A stretch of DNA of 64,000 bases. Source: Candidatus Neomarinimicrobiota bacterium. GTDB taxonomy: Bacteria; Fidelibacterota; Marinisomatia; SCGC-AAA003-L08; TS1B11. Location of the stretch: the NCBI GenBank assembly GCA_022560655.1, contig JADFSS010000003.1:1-64000 (forward strand). The letters run 5' to 3'. This document shows positions 8,842-17,647 of the stretch, in pieces. The notes under the pieces were generated by a model, which was not told where the DNA came from, ran no database searches, and worked only from the letters and a program-made list of their open reading frames with translations. Every line of letters begins with the position of its first letter. Positions within the stretch are counted from its first letter, which is position 1. The translations under genes and the position numbers were made by a program.

Positions 8842-9564
8842 CTAGGCCTTTTCTTCCTCCAATACTGACATTGCCAGTTCAGCCGCTTCCTGCTCAGCGG
8901 CTTTTTTATTGTTTGCCTGAGCGCTTGCAAAAGTGCGGGTGCCGATGCGGACCTGAACCACAAAGTTCTTGTCGTGCTCCGGTCCTTTGGTGGCCAGCAG
9001 GTCAAACCGTGGTTTACCCAGCTGCTGATGATGACAGAGCTCGATCAAGCGGCCCTTGTGGTTAATGTAGGCTGCAGCCTCAGCCTCCCGGTTGAGCACC
9101 CTGTGCTTCACGAATTGCTCCGCCGCCGCCATGCCGCCGTCCAGGTAAATGGCTCCTAATAGTGACTCAACCGCATCACCCACCAGATTGCGCCGCACCT
9201 TCGCGTTGCTGAGCTTGACGCCACTGTCCACCTGCAGAAAGTGCTGCAAGCCCAAATCCTCACCAACACGCGCGAGGAAGCTCTTGCTGACGAAGGTTGA
9301 CCGCCGCAGGGTGAGCTCGCCTTCTGAATCGCTGGGATAGCTGGTGTACAGGTGGGCGGAGACAACGTGGCTGATGATGGCATCGCCCAAAAATTCCAGC
9401 CGCTCAAAACTTTGGTCGGTGGCATCGCTCGCACTGCGATGGGTCAGGGCCAGGTGGAGCAGGGATATGTCCTTGAAATGGACGCCCAGCCGACGCTGAA
9501 GTTCGCCCAGCTTACCGTTCTGCCGCGGCGTCTTCTTCCTGAATAGCCTGCGGATGGAAACCAC
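8842..9564 (-). CDS. rnc: Ribonuclease III
   Basis: Double-strand-specific endoribonuclease of 240 residues for rRNA processing and mRNA turnover. The nuclease domain contains the signature FERLEFLGDAI near residue 55 and GDAVESLLGAIYLDGG near 127, which provide the metal-binding acidic residues. The C-terminal 70 residues form the double-stranded-RNA-binding domain (VQVRIGTRTFASAQANNKKAAEQEAA). It starts at a GTG nine bases after fabF, the usual end of a fab cluster. Its 3' end lies only 16 bases from the convergent BFN gene and carries that strand's terminator inside its coding sequence. Confidence 0.95.
   Translation of the reverse strand: MVSIRRLFRKKTPRQNGKLGELQRRLGVHFKDISLLHLALTHRSASDATDQSFERLEFLGDAIISHVVSAHLYTSYPSDSEGELTLRRSTFVSKSFLARVGEDLGLQHFLQVDSGVKLSNAKVRRNLVGDAVESLLGAIYLDGGMAAAEQFVKHRVLNREAEAAAYINHKGRLIELCHHQQLGKPRFDLLATKGPEHDKNFVVQVRIGTRTFASAQANNKKAAEQEAAELAMSVLEEEKA
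8881..8907 (+). terminator. Intrinsic terminator embedded in antisense rnc
   Basis: AGCCGCT at 8881-8887 and AGCGGCT at 8896-8902 form a perfect 7-bp stem with an 8-base loop, followed by a run of six T at 8902-8907. On the plus strand this is a textbook rho-independent terminator 55 bases after the BFN stop. On the minus strand the same bases are rnc codons for a Lys-Lys-Ala-Ala-Glu-Gln stretch. Confidence 0.7.
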
Positions 9565-9573
9565 GAGGGTTGA

Positions 9574-10818
9574 TTAGCCGCTGAACCGCTTCAGTAGCAG
9601 CACGGCGTTGTGACCCCCGAACCCGAAGGTGTTGCTGAGACCGTACTCGAACGAGTGTTTGGTGGGTTTGTTCGGCGAATAGTTGAGGTCGCAGTCGGGG
9701 TCGGGCGTAGTGTAGTGAATGGTGGGGGGAATTTCCTGCCGCTCCAGGGCGAGCAGACATGCTATGGCCTCCGCTCCGCCAGCCGCACCCAGCATGTGCC
9801 CCGTCATGGACTTGGTGGAGCTGACCAGCAGCCCGTTGGTGGCATGATCACCAAAGACCGACTTAATGGCGAAGGACTCGTTCTTGTCGTTGCGCGGGGT
9901 GGACGTACCGTGGGCATTGATATAGCCCACCTCATCGGGCTCAATACCGGCATTTCCGATGGCCAGTGCCATGGCCCTGGCGGCACCTTCACCTCCTTCA
10001 GCAGGGGCGGTCACATGGAAGGCATCGGCGGTAGCGCCGTAACCGACCAGTTCACCATGGATCGTGGCGCCCCGTCGCTCTGCGTGGCCCAGCTCTTCCA
10101 ATATCACGAGGCCGGCCCCCTCGCTCATCACGAATCCGTCACGCTGGGCATCAAAGGGGCGGCAAGCTGTGGCCGGGTCGCTATTCCTGGACAGGGCCTT
10201 CATGTTGGTGAAGCCTGCCATCGATATGGGCGTGATGGGGGCTTCGCAGCCGCCGGCCACCATCACGTCGGCATCGTCATATGTTATCAGACGGAATGCG
10301 TCGCCAATCGCATTCGAGCCGGTGGCACACGCGGAAGTGATGCAGTAGTTGGGCCCTTTAAGTCCATACTTGATGGAGATTTGCCCGGCAGCAATGTCCG
10401 CGATAAGCCGGATAACCATGAAAGGGCTGATCCTCCGGGGGCCACGCTCCTTGAGGATTCCCGCCGATTCCTCAAGTGTCCAGATGCCACCGATACCCGT
10501 CCCCACGATCACACCCACGCGATTGGGGTCCGCGTGGCCCAGGAAGCCGGCCTGGGACACGGCTTGCTCGGCGGCCACCATGGCAAAGACGGTGAAGAGG
10601 TCCATCTTGCGGGCCAGGTAAGGATCCAGGTAGGCATCAGTGTCCAGGTTGCGCACCTCGCCAGCTATTTTGACGGCGAAATCTTCCGTGTCGAAACGGG
10701 TAATGGAATCAATGCCATTGCGACCTGAGAACAGAGCCGCCTCAAAATCGCTCACGGAATTGCCGAGGGGTGAGGTCACACCCATGCCGGTTATAACGAC
10801 CCGACGCATGCTTGGCAC
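9574..10818 (-). CDS. fabF: 3-oxoacyl-ACP synthase II FabF
   Basis: Elongating beta-ketoacyl-ACP synthase (414 residues) of fatty-acid synthesis. The Cys-His-His triad is seen in SACATGSNAIGDAF near residue 163, NAHGTSTPRNDKNE near 303 and STKSMTGHMLGAAGG near 339. Length and motif order are those of KAS II. It follows acpP by 16 bases on the same strand and is followed by rnc, the common fab-rnc arrangement. Confidence 0.97.
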   Translation of the reverse strand: MPSMRRVVITGMGVTSPLGNSVSDFEAALFSGRNGIDSITRFDTEDFAVKIAGEVRNLDTDAYLDPYLARKMDLFTVFAMVAAEQAVSQAGFLGHADPNRVGVIVGTGIGGIWTLEESAGILKERGPRRISPFMVIRLIADIAAGQISIKYGLKGPNYCITSACATGSNAIGDAFRLITYDDADVMVAGGCEAPITPISMAGFTNMKALSRNSDPATACRPFDAQRDGFVMSEGAGLVILEELGHAERRGATIHGELVGYGATADAFHVTAPAEGGEGAARAMALAIGNAGIEPDEVGYINAHGTSTPRNDKNESFAIKSVFGDHATNGLLVSSTKSMTGHMLGAAGGAEAIACLLALERQEIPPTIHYTTPDPDCDLNYSPNKPTKHSFEYGLSNTFGFGGHNAVLLLKRFSG

Positions 10819-10834
10819 TTCGACTCCCTACGGC

Positions 10835-11071
10835 CTAGGAAGCATTCTTTTCGATGTACTCCGCGACGCTCCCCACGGTGGTGAGTTTTTCGGCCTCTTC
10901 ATCGGGGATTTCAATATTGAATTCATCTTCGAGTTGCATGATGAGTTCCACGGTATCCAGTGAGTCGGCACCCAGGTCCTCAACAAACTTGGCCTCGGGG
11001 GTGATCTTGGCTGGCTCGACCCCTAATTTGTCGGCAACAACCTCTGAAATCTTGTCGAATGTACTAGACAT
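10835..11071 (-). CDS. acpP: Acyl carrier protein
   Basis: Small acidic carrier protein of 78 residues that holds growing acyl chains on a 4'-phosphopantetheine arm. The attachment serine is in [10 protein letters not shown] near residue 36, and the helix-II motif [14 protein letters not shown] follows. It lies between fabG and fabF as in most bacterial fab clusters, with a GAGGATC ribosome binding site before its ATG. Confidence 0.97.
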   Translation of the reverse strand: MSSTFDKISEVVADKLGVEPAKITPEAKFVEDLGADSLDTVELIMQLEDEFNIEIPDEEAEKLTTVGSVAEYIEKNAS

Positions 11072-11083
11072 GCTGATCCTCCG

Positions 11084-11827
11084 CTACATTACCATCCCGC
11101 CATCAACCAGTAAGGTTTGCCCCGTGATGTAACTAGCTTCGTCGCTGGCCAGAAAGACCACCGCTGGCGCCACATCTTCGGGCTCGCCCAGGCGACCGAG
11201 TGGGATGCGCTCGGTCAATTTCTTTTTGACGCCCTTCCGCAAATTTGCCGTCAAGGCCGTGGTGACAAATCCGGGGGCTACGGCATTCACCGTGATTCCC
11301 CGGGATGCCAGTTCCCTGGCAGCCGACTTGGTGAGGCCGATAATGCCGGCCTTTGAGGCTGCGTAATTTGTCTGTCCGGCGTTGCCCATCACCCCCACCA
11401 CAGACGTAATGCTGATGATGCGGCCATAACGCTGTCTGATCATCGGCCTCACAGAGGCCTTGATGCAGTTAAACGCCCCGGTGAGGTTGGTCAACAGTGG
11501 GGCCTCCCAATTTGCATCGCTCATGCGTATGATGAGGTTATCCTTGGTGATTCCGGCATTGTTGACCAAGACGTGGACGGTGCCATATTGAGCAATAATG
11601 TCCTTGAACGCGGCCGTCACCGCCTCCGACTCTCTGATATCACAGGCGTGGGCGCTGGCCCGCCCACCGCGAGATGCAATTTCTTCGCACACTTCCTTCA
11701 GGCTATCTGTTGACCGGCTGATGAGGGCCAGCGTGGCGCCCGATTCAGCCAGCGCCATCCCGATGGCCCGCCCGATCCCCCGGGAAGCTCCGGTAACGAC
11801 TGCAATTCTATCCTGTAGCCGGAACAC
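11084..11827 (-). CDS. fabG: 3-oxoacyl-ACP reductase FabG
   Basis: NADPH-dependent short-chain reductase (247 residues) that reduces 3-ketoacyl-ACP. The nucleotide-binding TGASRGIGRAI is near residue 13, NNAGIT near 89, the catalytic serine in SITSVVGVMGN near 140 and YAASK near 153, with the C-terminal YITGQTLLVDGGM typical of FabG. It starts at a GTG that overlaps the fabD end by about 20 bases, which suggests translational coupling. Confidence 0.96.
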   Translation of the reverse strand: MFRLQDRIAVVTGASRGIGRAIGMALAESGATLALISRSTDSLKEVCEEIASRGGRASAHACDIRESEAVTAAFKDIIAQYGTVHVLVNNAGITKDNLIIRMSDANWEAPLLTNLTGAFNCIKASVRPMIRQRYGRIISITSVVGVMGNAGQTNYAASKAGIIGLTKSAARELASRGITVNAVAPGFVTTALTANLRKGVKKKLTERIPLGRLGEPEDVAPAVVFLASDEASYITGQTLLVDGGMVM

Positions 11828-12737
11828 CCAGTTGCCTCACATCCTGCACTGTGCTCAGACTCAACGTGAACGCCTCAGGCAAGATTCTGCGATTCAGTCC
11901 CAGTAACACCTTGCCAGACCCCACCTCATAAAATTCCCTGAATCCCTCGGTCCACAGTTGGCGCATGGTCTCTTCCCAGCGCACCGGGCTCTCCAGCTGT
12001 TTCAAAAGATTGGCTTTGATCTCCTCGGCCGAACGGGACGCACGAGCGGTAACATTCTGGTATACAGGCACTTGTGGGTCGCGCAACGACATCTTGTCCA
12101 GGGCGGCCCCCAGGGCGGCTTTCGCCGCTGCCATGAGGGGCGAGTGGAATGCACCTGATACGTTAAGTGGGATGACCCGTCGCAAGCCCATTGTCCGGGC
12201 CGCCCGCGCGGCGTTGGCCACCGCCTCAGCGTCACCCGAGAGCACCACCTGCCCCGGCGCGTTAAGATTGGCCGGGACAACCACGCCACCTTCAGGCCCG
12301 TTCTGGCAAAGCGCCTGAATCTGCTCCTCCGAGGCCCCCAAAAGCGCTACCATCGCACCCGGGGCCTGCGCAGCGGCCCGGGACATTTCCAAGCCGCGCA
12401 CCTTTACTACCTCAAGGGCCTCCGCAAAGTCCACCGCGCCCGCCGAAACCACCGCCGAGTACTCCCCCAAGCTATGTCCAGCCGTGGCTTCGGGCAGCAT
12501 CCCCTGTTCCCTCAGCAGCGTACTCAGCGCCAGACTGTGGACGAACAGTGCTGGTTGGGTGACCTGAGTCTGGCGCAAACGTTCCTCCGGGCCTTCGAAT
12601 GAGATTGCAGCCAGGTCGTAGCCCAAGGTGGCCTCAGCATGGTCGTAGAGCTCGCGGACTTCAGCATATTGGTCATAGAGGTCACGGCCCATGCCCACCG
12701 CCTGGCTCCCCTGCCCGGGGAAGAGATAGACCGCCAT
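11808..12737 (-). CDS. fabD: Malonyl-CoA:ACP transacylase FabD
   Basis: Loads malonyl groups from CoA onto ACP. The 309-residue protein begins YLFPGQGSQAVGMG, has the catalytic serine in AGHSLGEYSA near residue 91, and the catalytic histidine in SGAFHSPLM near 201. It follows fabH by two bases and overlaps fabG. Confidence 0.96.
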   Translation of the reverse strand: MAVYLFPGQGSQAVGMGRDLYDQYAEVRELYDHAEATLGYDLAAISFEGPEERLRQTQVTQPALFVHSLALSTLLREQGMLPEATAGHSLGEYSAVVSAGAVDFAEALEVVKVRGLEMSRAAAQAPGAMVALLGASEEQIQALCQNGPEGGVVVPANLNAPGQVVLSGDAEAVANAARAARTMGLRRVIPLNVSGAFHSPLMAAAKAALGAALDKMSLRDPQVPVYQNVTARASRSAEEIKANLLKQLESPVRWEETMRQLWTEGFREFYEVGSGKVLLGLNRRILPEAFTLSLSTVQDVRQLGVPATG

Positions 12738-12739
12738 CC

Positions 12740-13750
12740 CTAAACCGCCTCACTCCAGCGTACATACATGCCACCCCATGTGAATCCGGCACCAAACGCG
12801 GCCAGAAGGACATTGTCGCCCGGCTTCAGCAATTTTTGGTCGACCGCGTCAGCGATGGCGAGCGGGATCGTTCCGGCAGTCGTGTTGGCGTAGCGCTCAA
12901 TGTTGGACAGCACCTGGTCTTCATTCAGTCCCAGCCGCTGGGCACAGGCGTCGATGATCCGTTGGTTTGCCTGATGGGGAATAAACAGGCGGATGTCGCC
13001 GTTACTGAGCTGATTACGCCGGGCCACCTCAGCGGCCATCTCGGCCATCCATTTCACGGCGTATTTGTACACTGCTCGCCCATCCTGCTTCAGGTAGTGC
13101 TTACCCTTGGCCACGGTATCGGCAGTTGCGGGATACAGACTGCCGCCGCCCTCCAAATACAGGTAGTCGCCTCCTGAACCGTCACATCTTAGGATCGAGT
13201 CCATAATCCCTTCGCTCCCGTCCTCACTGGGCTCAAGAAGCACAGCACCGGCACCGTCGCCGAAAAGAATGCAGGTGGACCGGTCTGTATAGTCCATGAT
13301 GGAACTCATGGTGTCGGCCCCTATAACCAGGATTTTGGAGTAGCTACCCGATTCGATCATCCGTGCACCGGCCTCCAGGCCGTAGAGAAACCCAGTGCAG
13401 GCGGCACTAAGATCGAAGCCCCAGGCCCGGTTGGCCCCCAAGTTGTTCTGGACCAGGCAGGCAGTGGCCGGGAGCAGCATATCGGGGGTCACGGTGGCTA
13501 CGATAATGCAGTCGATTTCATTGGGATCCAAGTCCTTCTTGCGCAGGATTTCCTGAGCCGCATGGGTGGCCATGTGCGACGTGGCTTCCCCCTCAGCGAC
13601 CAGATGCCGTTCGCGGATGCCCGTGCGGGAGACGATCCATTCGTCCGTGGTCTCCAGCATTTTTTCAAGGTCCTTGTTGGTGAGAATCCGCTCGGGCAGA
13701 TATTTGCCGGTGGCGGTAATTTTGGCTGTTCTACGAAGTCGTGACGGCAT
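12740..13750 (-). CDS. fabH: 3-oxoacyl-ACP synthase III FabH
   Basis: Starts fatty-acid synthesis by condensing acetyl-CoA (or a branched acyl-CoA) with malonyl-ACP. The chosen ATG at 13750 gives 336 residues and a normal N-terminus; an earlier frame extension would run 24 residues into plsX. The Cys-His-Asn triad appears in LSAACTGFLYG, FIPHQANQRI and RYANTTAGT. It overlaps the 3' end of plsX by 20 bases. The primer preference cannot be read from sequence. Confidence 0.96.
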   Translation of the reverse strand: MPSRLRRTAKITATGKYLPERILTNKDLEKMLETTDEWIVSRTGIRERHLVAEGEATSHMATHAAQEILRKKDLDPNEIDCIIVATVTPDMLLPATACLVQNNLGANRAWGFDLSAACTGFLYGLEAGARMIESGSYSKILVIGADTMSSIMDYTDRSTCILFGDGAGAVLLEPSEDGSEGIMDSILRCDGSGGDYLYLEGGGSLYPATADTVAKGKHYLKQDGRAVYKYAVKWMAEMAAEVARRNQLSNGDIRLFIPHQANQRIIDACAQRLGLNEDQVLSNIERYANTTAGTIPLAIADAVDQKLLKPGDNVLLAAFGAGFTWGGMYVRWSEAV

Positions 13751-14768
13751 GCCGTTCCTCAAATATGTCCATGTGGGCCTCAATACCCTCCCGGATTGTG
13801 TCGACCAGGTTTTCTGAAACACATTGGGCCGTGAGTTTCAGCGCATTCCTAATGGCTCTGGCACTGGACGTGCCATGGCACACTATCGAGACTCCATTGA
13901 CCCCCAGGAGCGGCGAACCGCCGTGCTCTTCGTAATCCAGCTCCCGGCCAAGGTCCCTCAAGGCAGGGCGCATCAGGGGCAGTGCCAGCTGGAAGATGGG
14001 GTGCCGCTTTAGTCTGTCGCGGGCCCATTTGACGGCATGAACCACCATACCCTCTGCTGCCTTCAGCATGATGTTACCTACAAAGCCATCGCAGACGACC
14101 ACGTCAGCCACCCCAGCGAAGATGTCACGCGCTTCAACATTGCCTACGAAATTGTCCACATGGAGTTGCAGCAGATCATAGGCACGCTGAGACAGTTCGT
14201 TTCCCTTGCCCGGTTCAGTCCCGATGTTCAACAAGCCGATCCGTGGCCGGGGATTGTCAAGTCTAAGGGTGGCGTAGGCCTTGGCCATCAGGGCGAATTG
14301 CAGCAGATGTATGGCACGCACGTCTACATTGGCACCCGCGTCGCACAGCAGGAAGCCGCCTTGGGCAGTGGGAATCATCGGGCAGATAGCCGGGCGGCGA
14401 ACACCGGGAATTGGCCTGAGCAGAAAAAGGGAGGCTGTCAACACTGCGCCCGTATTGCCAGCGCTGACAACACCATCGGCTTCACCCCGTTGGACCAGCT
14501 CCACAGCGCGAACCAGCGAGGAGTTTCGCTTGGTCTTGATGATCCGTGCCGGCCGATCGTGCATGGTGACAACCTCGTCGGCGTGGATGATCTGCAGACG
14601 GGAGTGATCAAATGGATATTTGGCGACTTCCGATTCGAGCAAGTCGCGCTGTCCAACCAGGGTGACAGATATATCTCCGTCCCGCGTTTCGCGCAGGTAT
14701 TCGAAGCTCCCCTTGACCATTTGCTCGGGGGCAAGGTCGCCACCCATGGCATCGAGAGCTAACCTCAC
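13731..14768 (-). CDS. plsX: Phosphate acyltransferase PlsX
   Basis: Makes acyl-phosphate from acyl-ACP for phospholipid synthesis. The 345-residue protein opens with RLALDAMGGDLAPE and has the family stretches SAGNTGA, CDAGANVD, LLNIGTEPGKGN and VCDGFVGNIMLKA. It starts at a GTG 15 bases after rpmF and overlaps fabH, the classical rpmF-plsX-fabH order. Confidence 0.96.
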   Translation of the reverse strand: MRLALDAMGGDLAPEQMVKGSFEYLRETRDGDISVTLVGQRDLLESEVAKYPFDHSRLQIIHADEVVTMHDRPARIIKTKRNSSLVRAVELVQRGEADGVVSAGNTGAVLTASLFLLRPIPGVRRPAICPMIPTAQGGFLLCDAGANVDVRAIHLLQFALMAKAYATLRLDNPRPRIGLLNIGTEPGKGNELSQRAYDLLQLHVDNFVGNVEARDIFAGVADVVVCDGFVGNIMLKAAEGMVVHAVKWARDRLKRHPIFQLALPLMRPALRDLGRELDYEEHGGSPLLGVNGVSIVCHGTSSARAIRNALKLTAQCVSENLVDTIREGIEAHMDIFEERHAVTTS

Positions 14769-14783
14769 GGTTGCCGCGAGTGG

Positions 14784-14966
14784 CTAGGATTGTTTGGGCG
14801 AAATAAGGGGTCGCCCACGATAATAGCCGCAATTCGCGCAAGCGCGATGGGGCATTTTCGGTTGCCCGCACTGTGAACAGGCGGACACTTGCGCGGGGGT
14901 CAGTTTCCAGTGAGTGCGCCGCTTGGCTGAGCGACTATGGGAGTGTCTCCGTTTCGGGTGAGCCAT
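14784..14966 (-). CDS. rpmF: Ribosomal protein L32
   Basis: Large-subunit ribosomal protein of 60 residues. It begins AHPKRRHSHSRSAKRRTHW and has the zinc-binding cysteine pairs CSQCGQPKMPH and CANCGYYRG, so this is the zinc-binding (C+) form. The ATG at 14966 is chosen because it matches the family start; the frame stays open for 23 codons upstream. It follows the DUF177 gene by 10 bases, the common pairing. Confidence 0.96.
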   Translation of the reverse strand: MAHPKRRHSHSRSAKRRTHWKLTPAQVSACSQCGQPKMPHRACANCGYYRGRPLISPKQS

Positions 14967-14976
14967 AATTCCTTGC

Positions 14977-15489
14977 TTACTGTTCCAATTGTTGTTTAAT
15001 CGCGTGAAGTGCCAACCAGCGTTCGTCCGGTCCATGGCCAGCGCAGTCGCACGCCTGTTGATTCAAGTCTATGCCGCAGCTGGGACACAACCCCCGGCAG
15101 TCTTCCCGGCACAGCGCCTTCACGGCAGCCTCCAGGTAAATCACTTCAGCTGTGATGCCCCCGAGGTCCACTTCCGGGTGGGTCGCGGGAGTAACCGGAA
15201 GCGCAATGTCATCGGCGCGCAGCCCAGGTCGCCACTCCTGCGCCAGCAGTGCCCGAAACGATCCTGAGATTGACTGCCGCGCCGGCCCCAGGCACCGGTC
15301 ACAGTCAAATTGGAGCTCTGCGGTCACCTGGCCATGGAGCACATAGTCTTTGCCCTGGGGCGACGCCACCAGTGTAACTAGGATGGGCGTATCGGAGGGG
15401 CCCAGATCGAAAATACCGATGTCGGCCAGGGACTCCCGGAACACCCGCTCATCTGCCACGTCCTGCAACTCATTGCGGTAGATTTTCAT
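14977..15489 (-). CDS. DUF177 (YceD-type) protein upstream of rpmF
   Basis: A 170-residue YceD/DUF177 protein, almost always found directly upstream of rpmF; plant and E. coli relatives have been linked to 23S rRNA accumulation. It contains FDCDRCLGPARQSISG near residue 83 and a cysteine-rich tail (CREDCRGLCPSCG and DCAGHG) that probably binds zinc. It seems to be the first gene of the rpmF-fab cluster, since 100 non-coding bases lie upstream. Confidence 0.88.
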   Translation of the reverse strand: MKIYRNELQDVADERVFRESLADIGIFDLGPSDTPILVTLVASPQGKDYVLHGQVTAELQFDCDRCLGPARQSISGSFRALLAQEWRPGLRADDIALPVTPATHPEVDLGGITAEVIYLEAAVKALCREDCRGLCPSCGIDLNQQACDCAGHGPDERWLALHAIKQQLEQ

Positions 15490-15589
15490 AAGCGCTTAAG
15501 TTAGAAATAGCCTATTTGCTGTACAATAAGCATTTGGGCCAGTGCTGCCTACGAAGCGAACGAGCAGCCGCCGTCCGGGTGCGCACAGG
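15490..15589 (-). promoter_or_regulatory. Likely promoter region of the DUF177-rpmF-plsX-fab operon
   Basis: The 100 bases between the membrane-protein gene and DUF177 are the only sizeable gap before the fatty-acid cluster, so they probably hold its promoter. On the minus strand the last 60 bases are AT-rich (TTATTGTACAGCAAATAGGC then TATTTCTAACTTAAG), but no -35/-10 pair of good spacing is certain. I see no terminator for the upstream gene. Confidence 0.3.
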
Positions 15590-16789
15590 CTAATCATCGG
15601 AAGCTGGTGGATTATCCGCAGCAGCAGTGACATCATTGCCTTCCTCCAGTTTGCCCACCGGCTCACCGTCTTCCGTTTCTGCCGCCAGGTCCTCTTCATC
15701 TCGCCTCTCCAGCAGGTTATCGTCGTCGATTCTATACTTGAAGCTAAGAAAGGACAGGGTCTGGCCTACACTGATCACAGACAACGCGTAAGCAAACACT
15801 GATCCGTAAATGAACACCAGCACGACAGCGAGTAGGCTGCCAATGAGCGACTGCCAGCCGCTCAGGGTGGCGAGTTCGACACCGCTGGCCAGGGGTGATG
15901 CGGGAGCCAGCTGGCCAGGTATGTAGGCGAAGAAGCTACTGTACCCGGAGAAGACGATCGATTCGGCCTTGGCAATCAGAGGGGCTAGTTTGTCGCCCAT
16001 GAGCCAGGGGGCTCCAAACACCCAGTTGATGAAGTGGTAGCCGGCGGTAAGAGCCCAGCCGTAGAGCGCGGCGCTCACAATCGCAAGCAGCCCTATCAGG
16101 GTTGAATACACCACCGTTCTCCAAGTCTGATTCCAGGTGATGCTGTAGGCCTGGAATGTGCTGCCCATAGCGTCCTCCTCCCAGAGAGCCACGATGGCTG
16201 GCAAGTAAAGGAGCATGACTGCCAGCACTACAACGCTGTAGAGTACGAAGATAGCCCCGGCAAAATAGAGCGGGTAGAGACCCACAAAAATCACCTCGCC
16301 CAGTACGGGAAGCCTGCCGATGAGCGCCATAACCCCGGCCATAAGCATGATGAATAGCAGCAGCAGGACCAGCGCTACCGGGGAGAAGACTACCGCCCGC
16401 CAGTGGTTGCGGGTATAGGCAAGCCCATCCCTGAAACTATAGAACAGCTCGCCCTTGAGTTCCTTGTAGGTTATGCGGGCAACGGCGGTGGCCGACAGCA
16501 TGGCGATCAGCAGCCAGAGCACTGCGCCCAGGAGGTAAACGCCCCAAGCAAGGGTGCTGCCGAGCCAGCTGCCGTGTAAGTTGAAAAATGGATAAATACC
16601 GAACCGGTCCCATGCGGCAGATAGAGCGGTGCCATCCAACCACATGGCCGTGTAGGTGAGCAAAACGTAGACGGCATACCCCGCCGCCAGCCCCATCAGC
16701 TGGGCCCAGATCTTTTTCCCCTTGAACGCTCGGCGAGGGGCGCTCAGCAGGTCCAGAATGTTAAAGTGCAGCGTCTCAGGATCAAACAC
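15590..16789 (-). CDS. Polytopic membrane protein of unknown function
   Basis: A 399-residue integral membrane protein with about six to eight hydrophobic segments between residues 30 and 345, and a very acidic, probably cytoplasmic tail (residues of about 355-399, rich in Asp and Glu). I do not recognise a catalytic motif; it resembles generic multi-pass proteins with a repeated amphipathic loop (YSITWNQTWRTVVYS). It lies 50 bases after the SPOR lipoprotein gene on the same strand, so a cell-envelope role is an inference only. Confidence 0.7.
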   Translation of the reverse strand: MFDPETLHFNILDLLSAPRRAFKGKKIWAQLMGLAAGYAVYVLLTYTAMWLDGTALSAAWDRFGIYPFFNLHGSWLGSTLAWGVYLLGAVLWLLIAMLSATAVARITYKELKGELFYSFRDGLAYTRNHWRAVVFSPVALVLLLLFIMLMAGVMALIGRLPVLGEVIFVGLYPLYFAGAIFVLYSVVVLAVMLLYLPAIVALWEEDAMGSTFQAYSITWNQTWRTVVYSTLIGLLAIVSAALYGWALTAGYHFINWVFGAPWLMGDKLAPLIAKAESIVFSGYSSFFAYIPGQLAPASPLASGVELATLSGWQSLIGSLLAVVLVFIYGSVFAYALSVISVGQTLSFLSFKYRIDDDNLLERRDEEDLAAETEDGEPVGKLEEGNDVTAAADNPPASDD

Positions 16790-16839
16790 GGCCAGGCTTC
16801 TCCTTGCTATGGCTGGATAACAGTGGACTTCACTGCAGG

Positions 16840-17628
16840 CTACAACGTGGGATCGATATCTTCTTTGCGCAGATTATCAACCCAGGTCCCGGGATAGGTC
16901 GCAATAATCTCCTCCTGTAACATTTTGGCATCCTCCAGAGATGTGAAGTCGCCAACGCGAACCCGCCACCAAACCTCGTTCCTGTATTCCAGCCGAACCC
17001 GCTGGATATAGGCGTCGTAGCCGGTTTCCTGCGCCACCTGTTGCATCACCTTTTGGGCTTGCTGCGGAGTTTTCCAGCTGCTCACCTGGATGGTGAAATG
17101 TCCCGCGACGATATTGCCGCGATATTTCTTACGGGGGACTTTGGCGCGAGAGATGCTGGGAGCCGGTGGCGATTTGGCCGGTGTGGGAGCCGCCAGGGTT
17201 ACCGATTCGGGTGCAGTGCCATCGGCAGTATCCTCAGGCTGAGTGTCCGGGGGAGCATCAGCCATGGGTTGCGCCCGCATGAAGGCGGTGGTGTCCTCCA
17301 GGGCAATGTAGCGGAACTCCTGATAGGACAACTCCTCACCGTCGGAAATCACCGTCACTGCGAAGGCGTAATCCCCGACGACATCCGCTGTGAAGGTCCA
17401 GGAATTGACAAAGGGGGAAAAATCAAGCTCAATCGTGCTCTCATCGGGGTAGTCCACGAGGTCCCAGCGATAGCTCACATCAAAAGCGTCTTCGGGCCCC
17501 TCTGCCAAAATGGTCTCTGGTTCGCCGACATAAATGGTTTGGACCTCCTTCTTCCCAAACGGCAGTTTGTCGCAACTGAATGCGAACAAGAGCATGAGCA
17601 GAATCAGAAACTTGGTGCGGTGTGACAC
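16840..17628 (-). CDS. SPOR-domain lipoprotein
   Basis: A 262-residue protein with a short hydrophobic signal ending LLFAFSC near residue 19, which fits a lipoprotein signal although FSC is not a perfect lipobox. Residues of about 30-115 look like a beta-rich Ig-like segment, followed by a Pro/Thr/Ala-rich linker. A SPOR domain covers about 174-255 (FTIQVSSWKTPQQAQKVM and WWRVRVGDFTSLEDAK). SPOR domains bind denuded glycan strands at division sites, so it probably acts in the periplasm on peptidoglycan. It follows ndk by 19 bases. Confidence 0.82.
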   Translation of the reverse strand: MSHRTKFLILLMLLFAFSCDKLPFGKKEVQTIYVGEPETILAEGPEDAFDVSYRWDLVDYPDESTIELDFSPFVNSWTFTADVVGDYAFAVTVISDGEELSYQEFRYIALEDTTAFMRAQPMADAPPDTQPEDTADGTAPESVTLAAPTPAKSPPAPSISRAKVPRKKYRGNIVAGHFTIQVSSWKTPQQAQKVMQQVAQETGYDAYIQRVRLEYRNEVWWRVRVGDFTSLEDAKMLQEEIIATYPGTWVDNLRKEDIDPTL

Positions 17629-17647
17629 AATAGAACCCCTTATGATC

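Noticed and set aside
13751-13822. N-terminal extension of fabH into plsX
   Set aside because: The extension overlaps plsX by more than 70 bases in total and does not match FabH N-termini.
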